Shown piece after piece: positions 45,140 through 53,116 of a stretch of DNA of 64,000 bases (its first letter is position 1; every line of letters starts with the position of its first letter). This DNA comes from Paracoccaceae bacterium. GTDB lineage: Bacteria > Pseudomonadota > Alphaproteobacteria > Rhodobacterales > Rhodobacteraceae. Both the position numbers and the translations under genes were made by a program. The notes under the pieces were generated by a model that saw nothing but the letters and a program-made list of their open reading frames with translations, made no database searches and had not been told where the DNA came from. The stretch covers positions 1 through 64,000 of the forward strand of contig JAGQRV010000030.1 in the NCBI GenBank assembly GCA_020425125.1, read 5' to 3'.

Positions 45140-45603
45140 CCATGCCGCTCGATCACCGCGGGGGCATGCCGGTCGGGGGCCTCGCGGACCTGCCGGCGCT
45201 CGAATTCCGGGCGGTGCGCTGTCTCAGGCTTTGGTGCGACGGGCCCGATGGCTGGACCCGGATGCAGGCCGAGATGGCCGATCTCGTCGGCCCCTGCCGG
45301 GCCTGCCGCCTGGGCGAGGCCTTCGACCTGACCTGCCGTCTGATGCTGGAATTCTGCCATCGCCCGCTGGTGCGCCATGAAGTGGACTGTCCGTGTCTCG
45401 GGGCAGACGAGGCCACGTTCGCCCATCTCGTTCGCCTTGCCGGTCTGGGCGACCGCGAAGAGGCGATGCTTCTCGCCACACATCTGGTGCGCGCAGACAT
45501 GGCACCGATCGTCGTAAGTCATGCGGCCCGCGTGGGGCTGGAACTGCACCGCGCCGGTCTCTGCGACAGCGCACGCGCCCGGCCAGCCGACCGTTTGCAC
45601 TGA
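45136..45603 (+). CDS. Cysteine-rich hypothetical protein coupled to hemP
   Basis: 155 residues; ATG 45136 overlaps the hemP stop by four bases, and ATG 45142 is an alternative. No catalytic domain is recognised. Visible features are a C-x2-C in GPCRACRLGE, a further LTCRLMLEFCHRPLVRHEVDCPCLGADEATF with four cysteines and three histidines, and a helical C-terminus (GDREEAMLLATHLVRADMAPIVV). The Cys/His pattern would suit metal or heme binding. Tight coupling to hemP suggests a heme or iron role, which is inference. Confidence 0.7.
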   Translation: MTMPLDHRGGMPVGGLADLPALEFRAVRCLRLWCDGPDGWTRMQAEMADLVGPCRACRLGEAFDLTCRLMLEFCHRPLVRHEVDCPCLGADEATFAHLVRLAGLGDREEAMLLATHLVRADMAPIVVSHAARVGLELHRAGLCDSARARPADRLH

Positions 45604-45715
45604 TTGCGGGCAGATCGGCGGTTGCAGGGCAGGGTGCCGGGCATGCGGCAAAGGTTCGGCTTCCGGAATCGCACGAACCTCGCCTACGTCATGAGTGACG
45701 TGACGAGGGAAATGC

Positions 45716-46369
45716 ATGAAGCAGGCGATCAAAGCGGCCGAAGCGGCGGCCATGATCCCGGACGGCGCGACTGTCCTGATCGGCGGATTCATGGGCGTCG
45801 GCTCGCCACATCGGCTGATCGACGCGATGGTGGAGGCCGGGATCCGGGGACTGACGGTCATCGCCAACGATTGCGGCCGGCCCGGCTTCGGCATCGGTCG
45901 GCTCCTGTCGGGGGGCTGCATCTCGCGCGCGGTGATGTCCCATATCGGGCTGAACCCGGAATGCCAGGCCAAGATGATCGCCGGAGAGATCGAGGTCGAG
46001 CTTGTTCCGCAAGGTACGCTCGTCGAACGGATCCGGGCCGGTGGCGTGGGCCTGGGCGGTGTCCTGACGGCAACCGGCCTGGGCACAAGCGTGGAGGACG
46101 GCAAGCCTGTGGTCGAAGTGGACGGCAAGCGCTATCTGCTTGAAAAGCCGATCCGCGGGGACTTCGCCCTGATCGGTGCGCGGCAGGCCGACTACATCGG
46201 AAATCTCGAGTATTTCCTGACCGCCCACAACTTCAACCCGGTCATGGCCCTGGCGGCCGCCACGGTGATCGCCGAGCCGCACCACATCGTGCCGGTTGGG
46301 GTCATCTCGCCGGATGCGGTGAAGACTCCGGGGGCGCTGGTGGACCACATGCTGGAAAGGGCGCCGTGA
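45716..46369 (+). CDS. atoD: 3-oxoacid CoA-transferase, subunit A
   Basis: 217 residues from ATG 45716, GAGGGA upstream. Subunit A pattern: MIPDGATVLIGGFMGVGSPHRLIDAMVEAGIRGLTVIANDCG, and GTLVERIRAGGVGLGGVLTATGLGT, with KPIRGDFALIGARQADYIGNLEY. With subunit B it moves CoA between acetoacetate or other short acids and an acyl-CoA. It is translationally coupled to subunit B (TGATG). Confidence 0.93.
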   Translation: MKQAIKAAEAAAMIPDGATVLIGGFMGVGSPHRLIDAMVEAGIRGLTVIANDCGRPGFGIGRLLSGGCISRAVMSHIGLNPECQAKMIAGEIEVELVPQGTLVERIRAGGVGLGGVLTATGLGTSVEDGKPVVEVDGKRYLLEKPIRGDFALIGARQADYIGNLEYFLTAHNFNPVMALAAATVIAEPHHIVPVGVISPDAVKTPGALVDHMLERAP

Positions 46370-47022
46370 TGGATGCGAAGGAAATCATCGCCCGCCGGGT
46401 GGCGCTCGAGATCAAGCCCGACACCTTGGTCAATCTGGGTATCGGCCTGCCGTCGATGGTGGCGAATTACCTTCCCCCACATGTCAATGTCTTCTTCCAG
46501 GCCGAAAACGGCGTGATCGGTCTTGGTGCACGGCCGCCCGAAGGGATGGAGGACGAGGATCTGACGGATGCCGGCGGCGGTTTCGTGACCGCGGTGCCCG
46601 GCGCGGCGTCGATCGACAGTGCGATGAGTTTCGGGCTGATCCGCGGGGGGCATCTCGACATGACCGTTCTTGGCGGACTTCAGGTCGACGAGCGCGGCTA
46701 TCTCGCCAACTGGACGGTTCCGGGCAAGATGGTGCCGGGCATGGGCGGCGCGATGGACCTTGTGGCCGGGGCGCGCCGCGTGATCGTCGCCATGGTCCAT
46801 TCCGGCAAGGGCGGTGCGAAGATCGTTCCCAAATGCACCTTGCCTCTCACCGCCGTCCGCCGGGTAAGTCTCGTCGTGACCGAACTCGCCGTCATCGAGC
46901 CGACCGAGGCGGGGCTGGTCCTTCGGGAACTGGCGGACGGGGTCAGCGTGGACGACGTGCGCGCGCAGACCGAGGCTCATCTGATCGTCGAGGCGACGCC
47001 GGCAGTCATGCCGCTCGCCTGA
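46369..47022 (+). CDS. atoA: 3-oxoacid CoA-transferase, subunit B
   Basis: 217 residues. ATG 46369 shares its A with the stop of subunit A; a GTG at 46366 is also in frame. The catalytic glutamate is E46 in FFQAENGVIGLG, preceded by LVNLGIGLPSMVANYL; then GGFVTAVPGAASIDSAMSFGLIRGGHLDMTVLGGLQVD, all standard for AtoA/ScoB. The two-subunit enzyme feeds short acids into acyl-CoA pools, in line with the phasin and Pta/Ack genes on this replicon. Confidence 0.93.
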   Translation: MDAKEIIARRVALEIKPDTLVNLGIGLPSMVANYLPPHVNVFFQAENGVIGLGARPPEGMEDEDLTDAGGGFVTAVPGAASIDSAMSFGLIRGGHLDMTVLGGLQVDERGYLANWTVPGKMVPGMGGAMDLVAGARRVIVAMVHSGKGGAKIVPKCTLPLTAVRRVSLVVTELAVIEPTEAGLVLRELADGVSVDDVRAQTEAHLIVEATPAVMPLA

Positions 47023-47616
47023 CCACTTTCCGATGCAGGAATCGCCGCCGGTGTCCGGTCCGGCGGCAGCTGATCCCATGCAGCCCGGGTGTGGTGGCAT
47101 TCCGCGGTGAGCCACCCGGCATCGACGTTCTCGGTGCGCGCTGCGCTTCCGTCCCGACCGGATTGCCACCGCGCTTGGCCAGGGGGACAGGGCCTTCGGA
47201 GACTGCAGCTAATACCGCCGCCGGATTGCGCGCCGGACCTGGGGGCACACCGTCGCATCCGCTTTTGCAACAGTGTCACGAGGCCCATCTATGCTGCGGC
47301 GCAGAGGTGCGGAAGGGCTGCGGATGGTCTCGGTCGACGGAAGGAGCGCCCCGGTCGTCCGCGTCGCCCGGGCACCGATCTACCAGTCGGCTGGCATAGA
47401 GGACGTGGGCGCCCGTGCTGCATTTCTGGGAAGCGCTGCAGCGGCCATTGTGTTCGGTGGCGCGCAGCACAGCGTCGGCTAGAGCCGCATTGCAATGGGA
47501 GCCGATCATGCAGACGATGCAGGTCACTTTGGCAGTTCCAGACCAGGTCAAGACCCGCCCGATGTCGTCCGGCATCTCGCGCGGACGCGGGCACGCTGCT
47601 CCGTCTCCGAATTTCC
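47023..47616. other. Region without an intact gene
   Basis: About 600 bases between atoA and the decayed ORF. Short open frames exist on both strands but none has a good start, codon pattern and recognisable domain together. A minus-strand stretch around 47400-47500 reads ALADAVLRATEHNGRCSASQK, slightly reminiscent of an aldehyde dehydrogenase active-site region; this may be chance. Confidence 0.4.
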
Positions 47617-47924
47617 ATGGTGCGCCGCATCCTGCTGTCCCCGCGTGTCGCGACCGGCGCGACCAATCGCCGTTTCATGATTTTCGATCTGCGCGCCATG
47701 ATGCTGCAACTCGAAGGCCCGCATATCCGCCCCGAAAACTGTCTGGACGACTGGGGGAGCGCCCTCCGCGCCGCCAATCCCGACCATTTCAGCCTGATCT
47801 TCCTGAAAGACATGCCGCCGCATTTAGCGGCAAGGCGCCGGAACCGCGGAGCATGATCGACCGCATGGCGGAAATGTCCGATCTGTCCCAGAAGATGAAT
47901 GCCAGCAGCCCAGCAGCGGAGTGA
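47617..47924 (+). pseudogene. Small unknown ORF broken by a probable one-base frameshift
   Basis: From ATG 47617 one frame reads MVRRILLSPRVATGATNRRF and continues with FDLRAMMLQLEGPHIRPENC and FSLIFLKDMPPH, then derails to a stop at 47856. A second frame continues SGKAPEPRSMIDRMAEMSDL to a TGA at 47924, just before the ribosome binding site of the next gene. One extra T in CATTTAGCGG (about 47821-47830) would join both into a ~102-residue protein. Family not recognised. Confidence 0.35.
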
Positions 47925-47929
47925 CCGCC

Positions 47930-49309
47930 ATGAAAGTGATCCGCAACATCCCATTCGACCGGCTCGAGGTCGGCATGGAGGCCGAGGCACACAGGCTCTG
48001 CGTCGCGGACGATCTCTATGTCTTCGCCCATGCCTCGGGCAACCTGAACCCCTTGCACATCCCCGATGCGGACGGCGATGGCGACGGCCGCCCCGAGGCT
48101 GTGGCGCCGTCGGCCTGGATCGGGTCGCTGATCTCGTCGGTCCTCGGCAACGACCTGCCGGGGCCGGGTACGATCTATCAAAGCCAGACCTTCCGCTTCC
48201 TGGGGCAGGCCCATGCCGGCGACAATCTGGCCATCAAGGTGCGGCTCAAGGAAAAGGGCGCCGACCGCCGCGCGATCTTCGATACCTGGGTCGAGCTCGA
48301 GGACGGCACGCGGATCCTTGAAGGCGAGGCCGTGGTCACCGCCCCGGAGAAGGAAGTGAGCTTCGATGCCTCGGACGTCCCCGGCCTAAGCGTGCGCAGC
48401 CACGTGCATTTCGACGCGCTTCTGGCGGAGGCGGAGCCGCTACCGCCGATCGAGACCGCGGTGGTCGCGCCCGAGGATGCCAATTCGCTGGGCGGGGCGC
48501 TCCTTGCGATGAAGCACACGCTGATCCATCCGATCTTGATCGGCGACCGGCACAGAATCGCCGCCGCAGCGCACGAGCTGGAGGCCGATATCGCCGGCTG
48601 CAGCGTGATCCATGTCGAAACCCACCGCGACGCGGCGGCGATGGGCGTGAAGCTCGTTCTCGAAGGCCGTGCCAAGGCGCTGATGAAAGGCTTCCTGCAT
48701 ACAGACGAACTGCTGGGCCAGGTGGTGAAAAGCGACGGCGGGCTAAGGGTGGGGCGGCGTCTGAGTCATGTCTTCGTCTTCGACGTGCCGGGGATGCCGC
48801 ATCTGATCTTCGTGACCGACGCGGCGATTAACATTTCGCCCGATCTGGAAACCAAGGTCGACATCGTTCAGAACGCCATCGACCTTGCCCGCACGCTGGG
48901 GATCGAAACGCCGAAGGTCGGCATTCTCTCGGCGGTCGAGACGGTGAACCCCAAGATCCCGTCGACCATCGACGCCGCCGTGCTGTCGAAGATGGCCGAG
49001 CGCGGTCAGATCCGGTCCGGCATCGTCGACGGTCCCCTGGCGATGGATAACGCCATCGACATGGGCGCCGCCCGTACCAAGGGCATCAAGTCGATGGTCG
49101 CCGGCCAGGCCGAGATCCTCGTCGCGCCGAATCTGGAAAGCGGCAACATGCTGGCGAAGGAGCTGACCTTCGTGGCCCATGCCGAAGCCGGCGGCATCGT
49201 GATCGGGGCCAGATGCCCGATCATCCTGACGTCGCGGTCCGACAACGACAAGGCACGGCTGGCCTCCTGCGCCATCGCCGCGCTCTACGCCGAAAGGAAA
49301 GACCGTTGA
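47930..49309 (+). CDS. MaoC hydratase-like / phosphate acetyltransferase fusion
   Basis: 459 residues from ATG 47930 (GGAG 8 bases upstream). N-terminal ~150 residues are a MaoC-like hot-dog domain (FAHASGNLNPLHIPD with the D/H pair expected of the hydratase motif). The rest is a phosphate acyltransferase: LIGDRHRI, ALMKGFLHTDELLGQVV, HVFVFDVPGMPHLIFVTDAAINISPDLETKVDIVQNAI and GPLAMDNAIDMGAARTKGI. It would exchange CoA for phosphate on acetyl-CoA or a related acyl group. The stop overlaps the TTG start of the kinase gene. Confidence 0.9.
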   Translation: MKVIRNIPFDRLEVGMEAEAHRLCVADDLYVFAHASGNLNPLHIPDADGDGDGRPEAVAPSAWIGSLISSVLGNDLPGPGTIYQSQTFRFLGQAHAGDNLAIKVRLKEKGADRRAIFDTWVELEDGTRILEGEAVVTAPEKEVSFDASDVPGLSVRSHVHFDALLAEAEPLPPIETAVVAPEDANSLGGALLAMKHTLIHPILIGDRHRIAAAAHELEADIAGCSVIHVETHRDAAAMGVKLVLEGRAKALMKGFLHTDELLGQVVKSDGGLRVGRRLSHVFVFDVPGMPHLIFVTDAAINISPDLETKVDIVQNAIDLARTLGIETPKVGILSAVETVNPKIPSTIDAAVLSKMAERGQIRSGIVDGPLAMDNAIDMGAARTKGIKSMVAGQAEILVAPNLESGNMLAKELTFVAHAEAGGIVIGARCPIILTSRSDNDKARLASCAIAALYAERKDR

Positions 49310-50457
49310 GCGCCATCCTGACGCTGAATGCAGGCTCGTCCTCGATCAAGTTCTCGGTCTATGCGTCGGGTGCTGCGCCCGAGGAACTCGCCATCGGCCA
49401 GGTCGAAAGTCTCGGCTCCGATGATGCGCAGCTGTCGCTGAGATGGCAGGGCGAGAAGACCGCGGCCGGCATCGGCAAGACCGATCACGCCGGGGGCGTC
49501 GCCGCGATCCTGGCGGCTCTGGAACCGGTGCTCGACGGCCGGACAGTGGCCGGGGTCGGCCACCGCATCGTTCACGGCGGCACGCTCTTCGACGCGCCTG
49601 TCGCGCTCGATTCCGAGATCCTGTCGGCGCTGCACCGGCTGATCCCGCTGGCGCCGCTGCACCAGCCGCACAACCTGGCGGCTGTGCGCGCCGCGATTGC
49701 GGCCTTTCCCGATGCGGTGCAGGTGGGCTGCTTCGACACCGCCTTCCATCGCAGCCATCCCTGGGTGGACGATACCTTCGCGCTGCCGCGGGAATATTTC
49801 GACAAGGGGATCCGCCGCTACGGCTTTCACGGGCTCAGCTACGAATACATCTCGGGCGAACTCGACCGGGTGGACCCGACGGATCACCACCGCAAGACGG
49901 TCGTGGCCCATCTGGGCAACGGCGCGTCGATGTGCGCGATCCAGGGCGGCAAATCGGTCGCCTCGACCATGGGCTTCACCGCGCTCGACGGATTGCCGAT
50001 GGGCACGCGCTGCGGTCAGCTCGACCCCGGCGTGCTGCTCTACATGATGGCGCAGGAGGGGATGGACCATACCCGGATCCGCGAACTCCTTTACACAAGA
50101 AGCGGTCTTCTGGGCCTGTCGGGCATCTCCAATGACATGCGGGTGCTGGAAGCCTCGGACCGGCGTGAAGCGAAGCAGGCGATCGACTATTTCGTGTTCC
50201 GCATTCGCCGCGAACTCGGCGGGCTGGCGGCGGCGATCGGCGGGCTCGACACGCTGGTGTTCTGCGGCGGCATCGGCGAGAACTCGGCGCGCGTCCGTGC
50301 GCAGGTCTGCGCGGATATGGACTGGATCGGGATCGCGCTGGACCCGGAGGCGAACCGGACGTCGGCGGACGTGATCTCGACCGGTCGGGTCAAGGTCCGG
50401 GTCATTCGCACCGACGAGGAACTGGTGATTGCCCGTGCCGTCAACATGCGACTCTGA
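49306..50457 (+). CDS. ackA: Acetate/propionate kinase
   Basis: 383 residues. The start is TTG 49306, overlapping the stop of the MaoC-Pta gene (TTGA) with AAGGAAAG upstream. Motifs: ILTLNAGSSSIKFSVY, VGHRIVHGG, QVGCFDTAFHRSHP, RRYGFHGLSYEYIS, VVAHLGNGASMCAIQGGKSVASTMGFTALDGLPMGTRCGQLDPG and LVFCGGIGENSARVR, all from the acetokinase family. It makes ATP from the acyl phosphate produced by the upstream enzyme. Somewhat shorter than E. coli AckA (400). Confidence 0.94.
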   Translation: MSAILTLNAGSSSIKFSVYASGAAPEELAIGQVESLGSDDAQLSLRWQGEKTAAGIGKTDHAGGVAAILAALEPVLDGRTVAGVGHRIVHGGTLFDAPVALDSEILSALHRLIPLAPLHQPHNLAAVRAAIAAFPDAVQVGCFDTAFHRSHPWVDDTFALPREYFDKGIRRYGFHGLSYEYISGELDRVDPTDHHRKTVVAHLGNGASMCAIQGGKSVASTMGFTALDGLPMGTRCGQLDPGVLLYMMAQEGMDHTRIRELLYTRSGLLGLSGISNDMRVLEASDRREAKQAIDYFVFRIRRELGGLAAAIGGLDTLVFCGGIGENSARVRAQVCADMDWIGIALDPEANRTSADVISTGRVKVRVIRTDEELVIARAVNMRL

Positions 50458-50530
50458 GCCACGCGCGCGGGCCAGTCTTCCAGCCCTCCGACAGGCAAGC
50501 TATGAGTCAGGCGATGAAGGAGTTCCCCCG

Positions 50531-51961
50531 ATGCGCCTTTCGTTTTGCCGGAGAGCCGGCACGCTTTTGCTCACCGCGTCGTTGCTCGCAGGTCCGGCCG
50601 TGTCCGAGACCCTGAAAGGTAGCGCGAGCTATCGTGAACGCATTGCCATGGCACCCGGCACGACCTTCGAGGCCGTACTCGAAGATGTCTCGGCCGCGGA
50701 CGCGCCCGCCGTCGAGCTGGGAAGTGCCACCATCGAGGATGCGGGCAACCCGCCCTACGACTTCACCATCGCCTACGATGGCGCCCGGATCCTGCCCTCG
50801 CACCTCTATTCGGTCCGCGCGCGGCTCATCGGGCCCGACGGCCGGCTGATCTTCACCACCGACACCTTCGCGCCGGTACTGACGGGCGGCGCGCCGGAAG
50901 GCGTCACCCTGCTGATGCGTTCGGTTTCGGGAACTGGGGCGGAGGCCGGAGCCCGGGACCCCTCGACGCCGATGCCGGAGCCTGAGGCGGTTGCGCTCGA
51001 CCTGCCGGCGAGCTTCGAGGGTACGCTGCCCTGCGCCGATTGCGAAGGTATCCGCTACCATCTCGATCTCTGGCCGGACAATGTGTTTCATCTGCGTCGG
51101 GAATGGCTGGGCGTCGCGCAACCGCGGATACAGGACGATCTCGGGCGCTGGGACATGGAGCCGTCGCGCAGCGTCCTGACACTGTTCGGCACTGGTGAGC
51201 CGCCGCTCAAATGGATGGTGATCGGCAGCCATTCGCTGCGGCTTCTCGACAGCGAGGGCCAGGTGATCGTCTCGGACCTGCCCTACGAGCTTGCCGGCGA
51301 TGGCACCCTTGCGCCGACGTCCCTGTCGCTTCAGCTTGACGGCGAATTCCGCTACATGGCGGATGCGGCGGACTTCACCATCTGTACCACCGGAGAGACG
51401 GTGCCGGTGTTGATGGAGGGCGACTTCGTGACCGCCGAAAACGCCTACTCCAAGACCCGCGCCGAGCCGGGTGGCCCGGTTGCGATGCTGGTGGACGGAA
51501 CGCTGGCGATGCGGACCGGAATGGAAGGGCCCGAGCGGATGAGCCTCGTGATCGATCACTTCGTGAGCGCCGGACCCAGCAAGACCTGCGCGCATCGGGA
51601 GGCCGAGGCACCGCTGGTCAATACCTACTGGAAACTCGTGCGCCTGAACGGCGCGGCCGTGGGCGTGCCGGAGGGCGGGCACGAGCCGCATCTCATCTTC
51701 CAGACCGGGGAAACGCCGCGGCTCAGCGCGACCGCCGGCTGCAATCAGTTCGGGGGAACCTACGCGGTGGATGGCGACACGGTGTCGTTCGGCCCGCTCG
51801 CGGGTACGCTGATGGCCTGCCCGGAGCCGCTCGACGCGCTGGAGCGGGATCTGGTGAAGGTACTGGCGGCCCCCCGGCAATGGCAGATCGCCGGCCAGAC
51901 ACTGACCCTGCGCGACGGTGACACGGTGCTTGCCGAGTTCGAAGCGCAATACCTGCCGTAA
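50531..51961 (+). CDS. Envelope protein with YbaY-, NlpE- and META-like domains
   Basis: 476 residues from ATG 50531. Signal peptide at 1-25 (AGTLLLTASLLAGPAVSE). The first domain (about 26-125, LKGSASYRERIAMAPGTTFEAVLEDVSAADAPAVE) resembles YbaY. The second (about 155-250) has LPCADCEGIRYHLDLWPDNVFHLRREWLG, the NlpE copper-binding CxxC pattern. The last (about 370-476) is META/DUF306: NTYWKLVRLNGAAV, LSATAGCNQFGGTYAVDGDTVSFGPLAGTLMACPEPLDALERDLVKVL. NlpE senses surface and copper stress in E. coli; this fusion may play an envelope role (inference). No lipobox cysteine is seen. Confidence 0.8.
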   Translation: MRLSFCRRAGTLLLTASLLAGPAVSETLKGSASYRERIAMAPGTTFEAVLEDVSAADAPAVELGSATIEDAGNPPYDFTIAYDGARILPSHLYSVRARLIGPDGRLIFTTDTFAPVLTGGAPEGVTLLMRSVSGTGAEAGARDPSTPMPEPEAVALDLPASFEGTLPCADCEGIRYHLDLWPDNVFHLRREWLGVAQPRIQDDLGRWDMEPSRSVLTLFGTGEPPLKWMVIGSHSLRLLDSEGQVIVSDLPYELAGDGTLAPTSLSLQLDGEFRYMADAADFTICTTGETVPVLMEGDFVTAENAYSKTRAEPGGPVAMLVDGTLAMRTGMEGPERMSLVIDHFVSAGPSKTCAHREAEAPLVNTYWKLVRLNGAAVGVPEGGHEPHLIFQTGETPRLSATAGCNQFGGTYAVDGDTVSFGPLAGTLMACPEPLDALERDLVKVLAAPRQWQIAGQTLTLRDGDTVLAEFEAQYLP

Positions 51962-52004
51962 CCATCGCGTTCCGCAGGATCCCGGTCTTGCGTGCGGCGA
52001 AATC

Positions 52005-52014
52005 TGGTATACCA
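52005..52014. promoter_or_regulatory. Candidate GntR operator 1
   Basis: The palindrome TGGTATACCA, 61 bases upstream of the dehydrogenase start at 52076. The core GGTATACCAAA (52006-52016) is identical in sequence to one upstream of the GntR gene (57837-57847). Confidence 0.55.
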
Positions 52015-52075
52015 AATTCGCAGGTACCACGCGCCTGAGAGGCGACCACTGTGAGCTTGCCGAAGGGGGGTAGAG

Positions 52076-53011
52076 ATGTCGGACGGAACGGCGAAGCCGG
52101 TGGTCGGCTTCATCGGGGTCGGCCTGATGGGACACGGGATCGCCGCGAACATGCTTAAGGCGGGATATCCCCTCTGGATCAAGGGCAACCGGAACCGCGA
52201 CCCGGTCGAGGATCTGCTGCAGAAGGGCGCCCGGGAGGCGGCGAGTCCGCGCGAGATCGCCGAAAGGTCCGAGATCGTCCAGCTTTGCCTGCCCAATTCC
52301 GCCGCGGTCGAAGCGGCGGTTCTGGGCGATAACGGGATCGCCGCTTCCGGCAAGGCCGGATTGATTGTCATCGATTCCACGACCGCCGACCCCATGTCGA
52401 CCGAGCGTCTTGCCGCCTTGCTGGCCGGCGCCGGAATGACCATGGTCGACGCGCCGCTCGGCCGGACCCCGAAGGAGGCCGAGGAAGGTACGCTTGATGC
52501 CATGGTGGGGGCCGACGACGCGACCTACGCGCGGATCCGGCCGCTCATAGAATGCTGGGCGGGGGCGATCTCGCGGACCGGTCCGGTCGGCAGCGCGCAC
52601 AAGATGAAGCTGATCATGAACTTCATCGGCATGGGCTACGCTGCGATCTATGCCGAGGCTCTCAGCCTCGGGGTGAAATCGGGGATTGCGCCCCAGACCA
52701 TCCGCGACGTGATCGGCGCCAGCCGGCTGTCGAACGGCTTCTTCGACACCTTCATGCGCTACGGCGTCGGCCGCGATCCGGAGGCGCACAAGTTCACGCT
52801 GGAGAACGCGGGCAAGGATGTCCGCTACGTCGCGTCGATGGCGCTGGCCACGGGCACGCTCAATCCGATGGGCGCGGCGATCCGGAACTATTTTGCCCAC
52901 ACGGTGTCGAGCGGGAATGGGCAGGATTATGTCGGTGCGCTGTCGGATCACGTCGCACGCCTGAACGGGATCGACCTGGCCAAGGCCGTCGCTGACGCGG
53001 AGAAGCCATGA
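52076..53011 (+). CDS. 3-hydroxyisobutyrate dehydrogenase-like oxidoreductase
   Basis: 311 residues from ATG 52076. Rossmann loop VGFIGVGLMGHGIAANMLKAGY; DAPLGRTPKEAEEGTLDAMVGAD instead of the usual DAPVSGG substrate loop; the catalytic lysine region GSAHKMKLIMNFIGMGYAAIYAEAL. It belongs to the beta-hydroxyacid dehydrogenase family and could oxidise a C4-C6 sugar acid. It heads a probable operon with the IlvD/Edd dehydratase. The GntR operator candidate lies upstream. Confidence 0.88.
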   Translation: MSDGTAKPVVGFIGVGLMGHGIAANMLKAGYPLWIKGNRNRDPVEDLLQKGAREAASPREIAERSEIVQLCLPNSAAVEAAVLGDNGIAASGKAGLIVIDSTTADPMSTERLAALLAGAGMTMVDAPLGRTPKEAEEGTLDAMVGADDATYARIRPLIECWAGAISRTGPVGSAHKMKLIMNFIGMGYAAIYAEALSLGVKSGIAPQTIRDVIGASRLSNGFFDTFMRYGVGRDPEAHKFTLENAGKDVRYVASMALATGTLNPMGAAIRNYFAHTVSSGNGQDYVGALSDHVARLNGIDLAKAVADAEKP

Positions 53012-53116
53012 GCGCAATCCGCGTTGCCTGCGAAGCGTGCAGAAGAGCCGGTGCGCATCCTTGCCTGAGAGGCGGCATTTTGCGACGCTCGTGATCGGTC
53101 GGGGAGGGGGAGGAAC

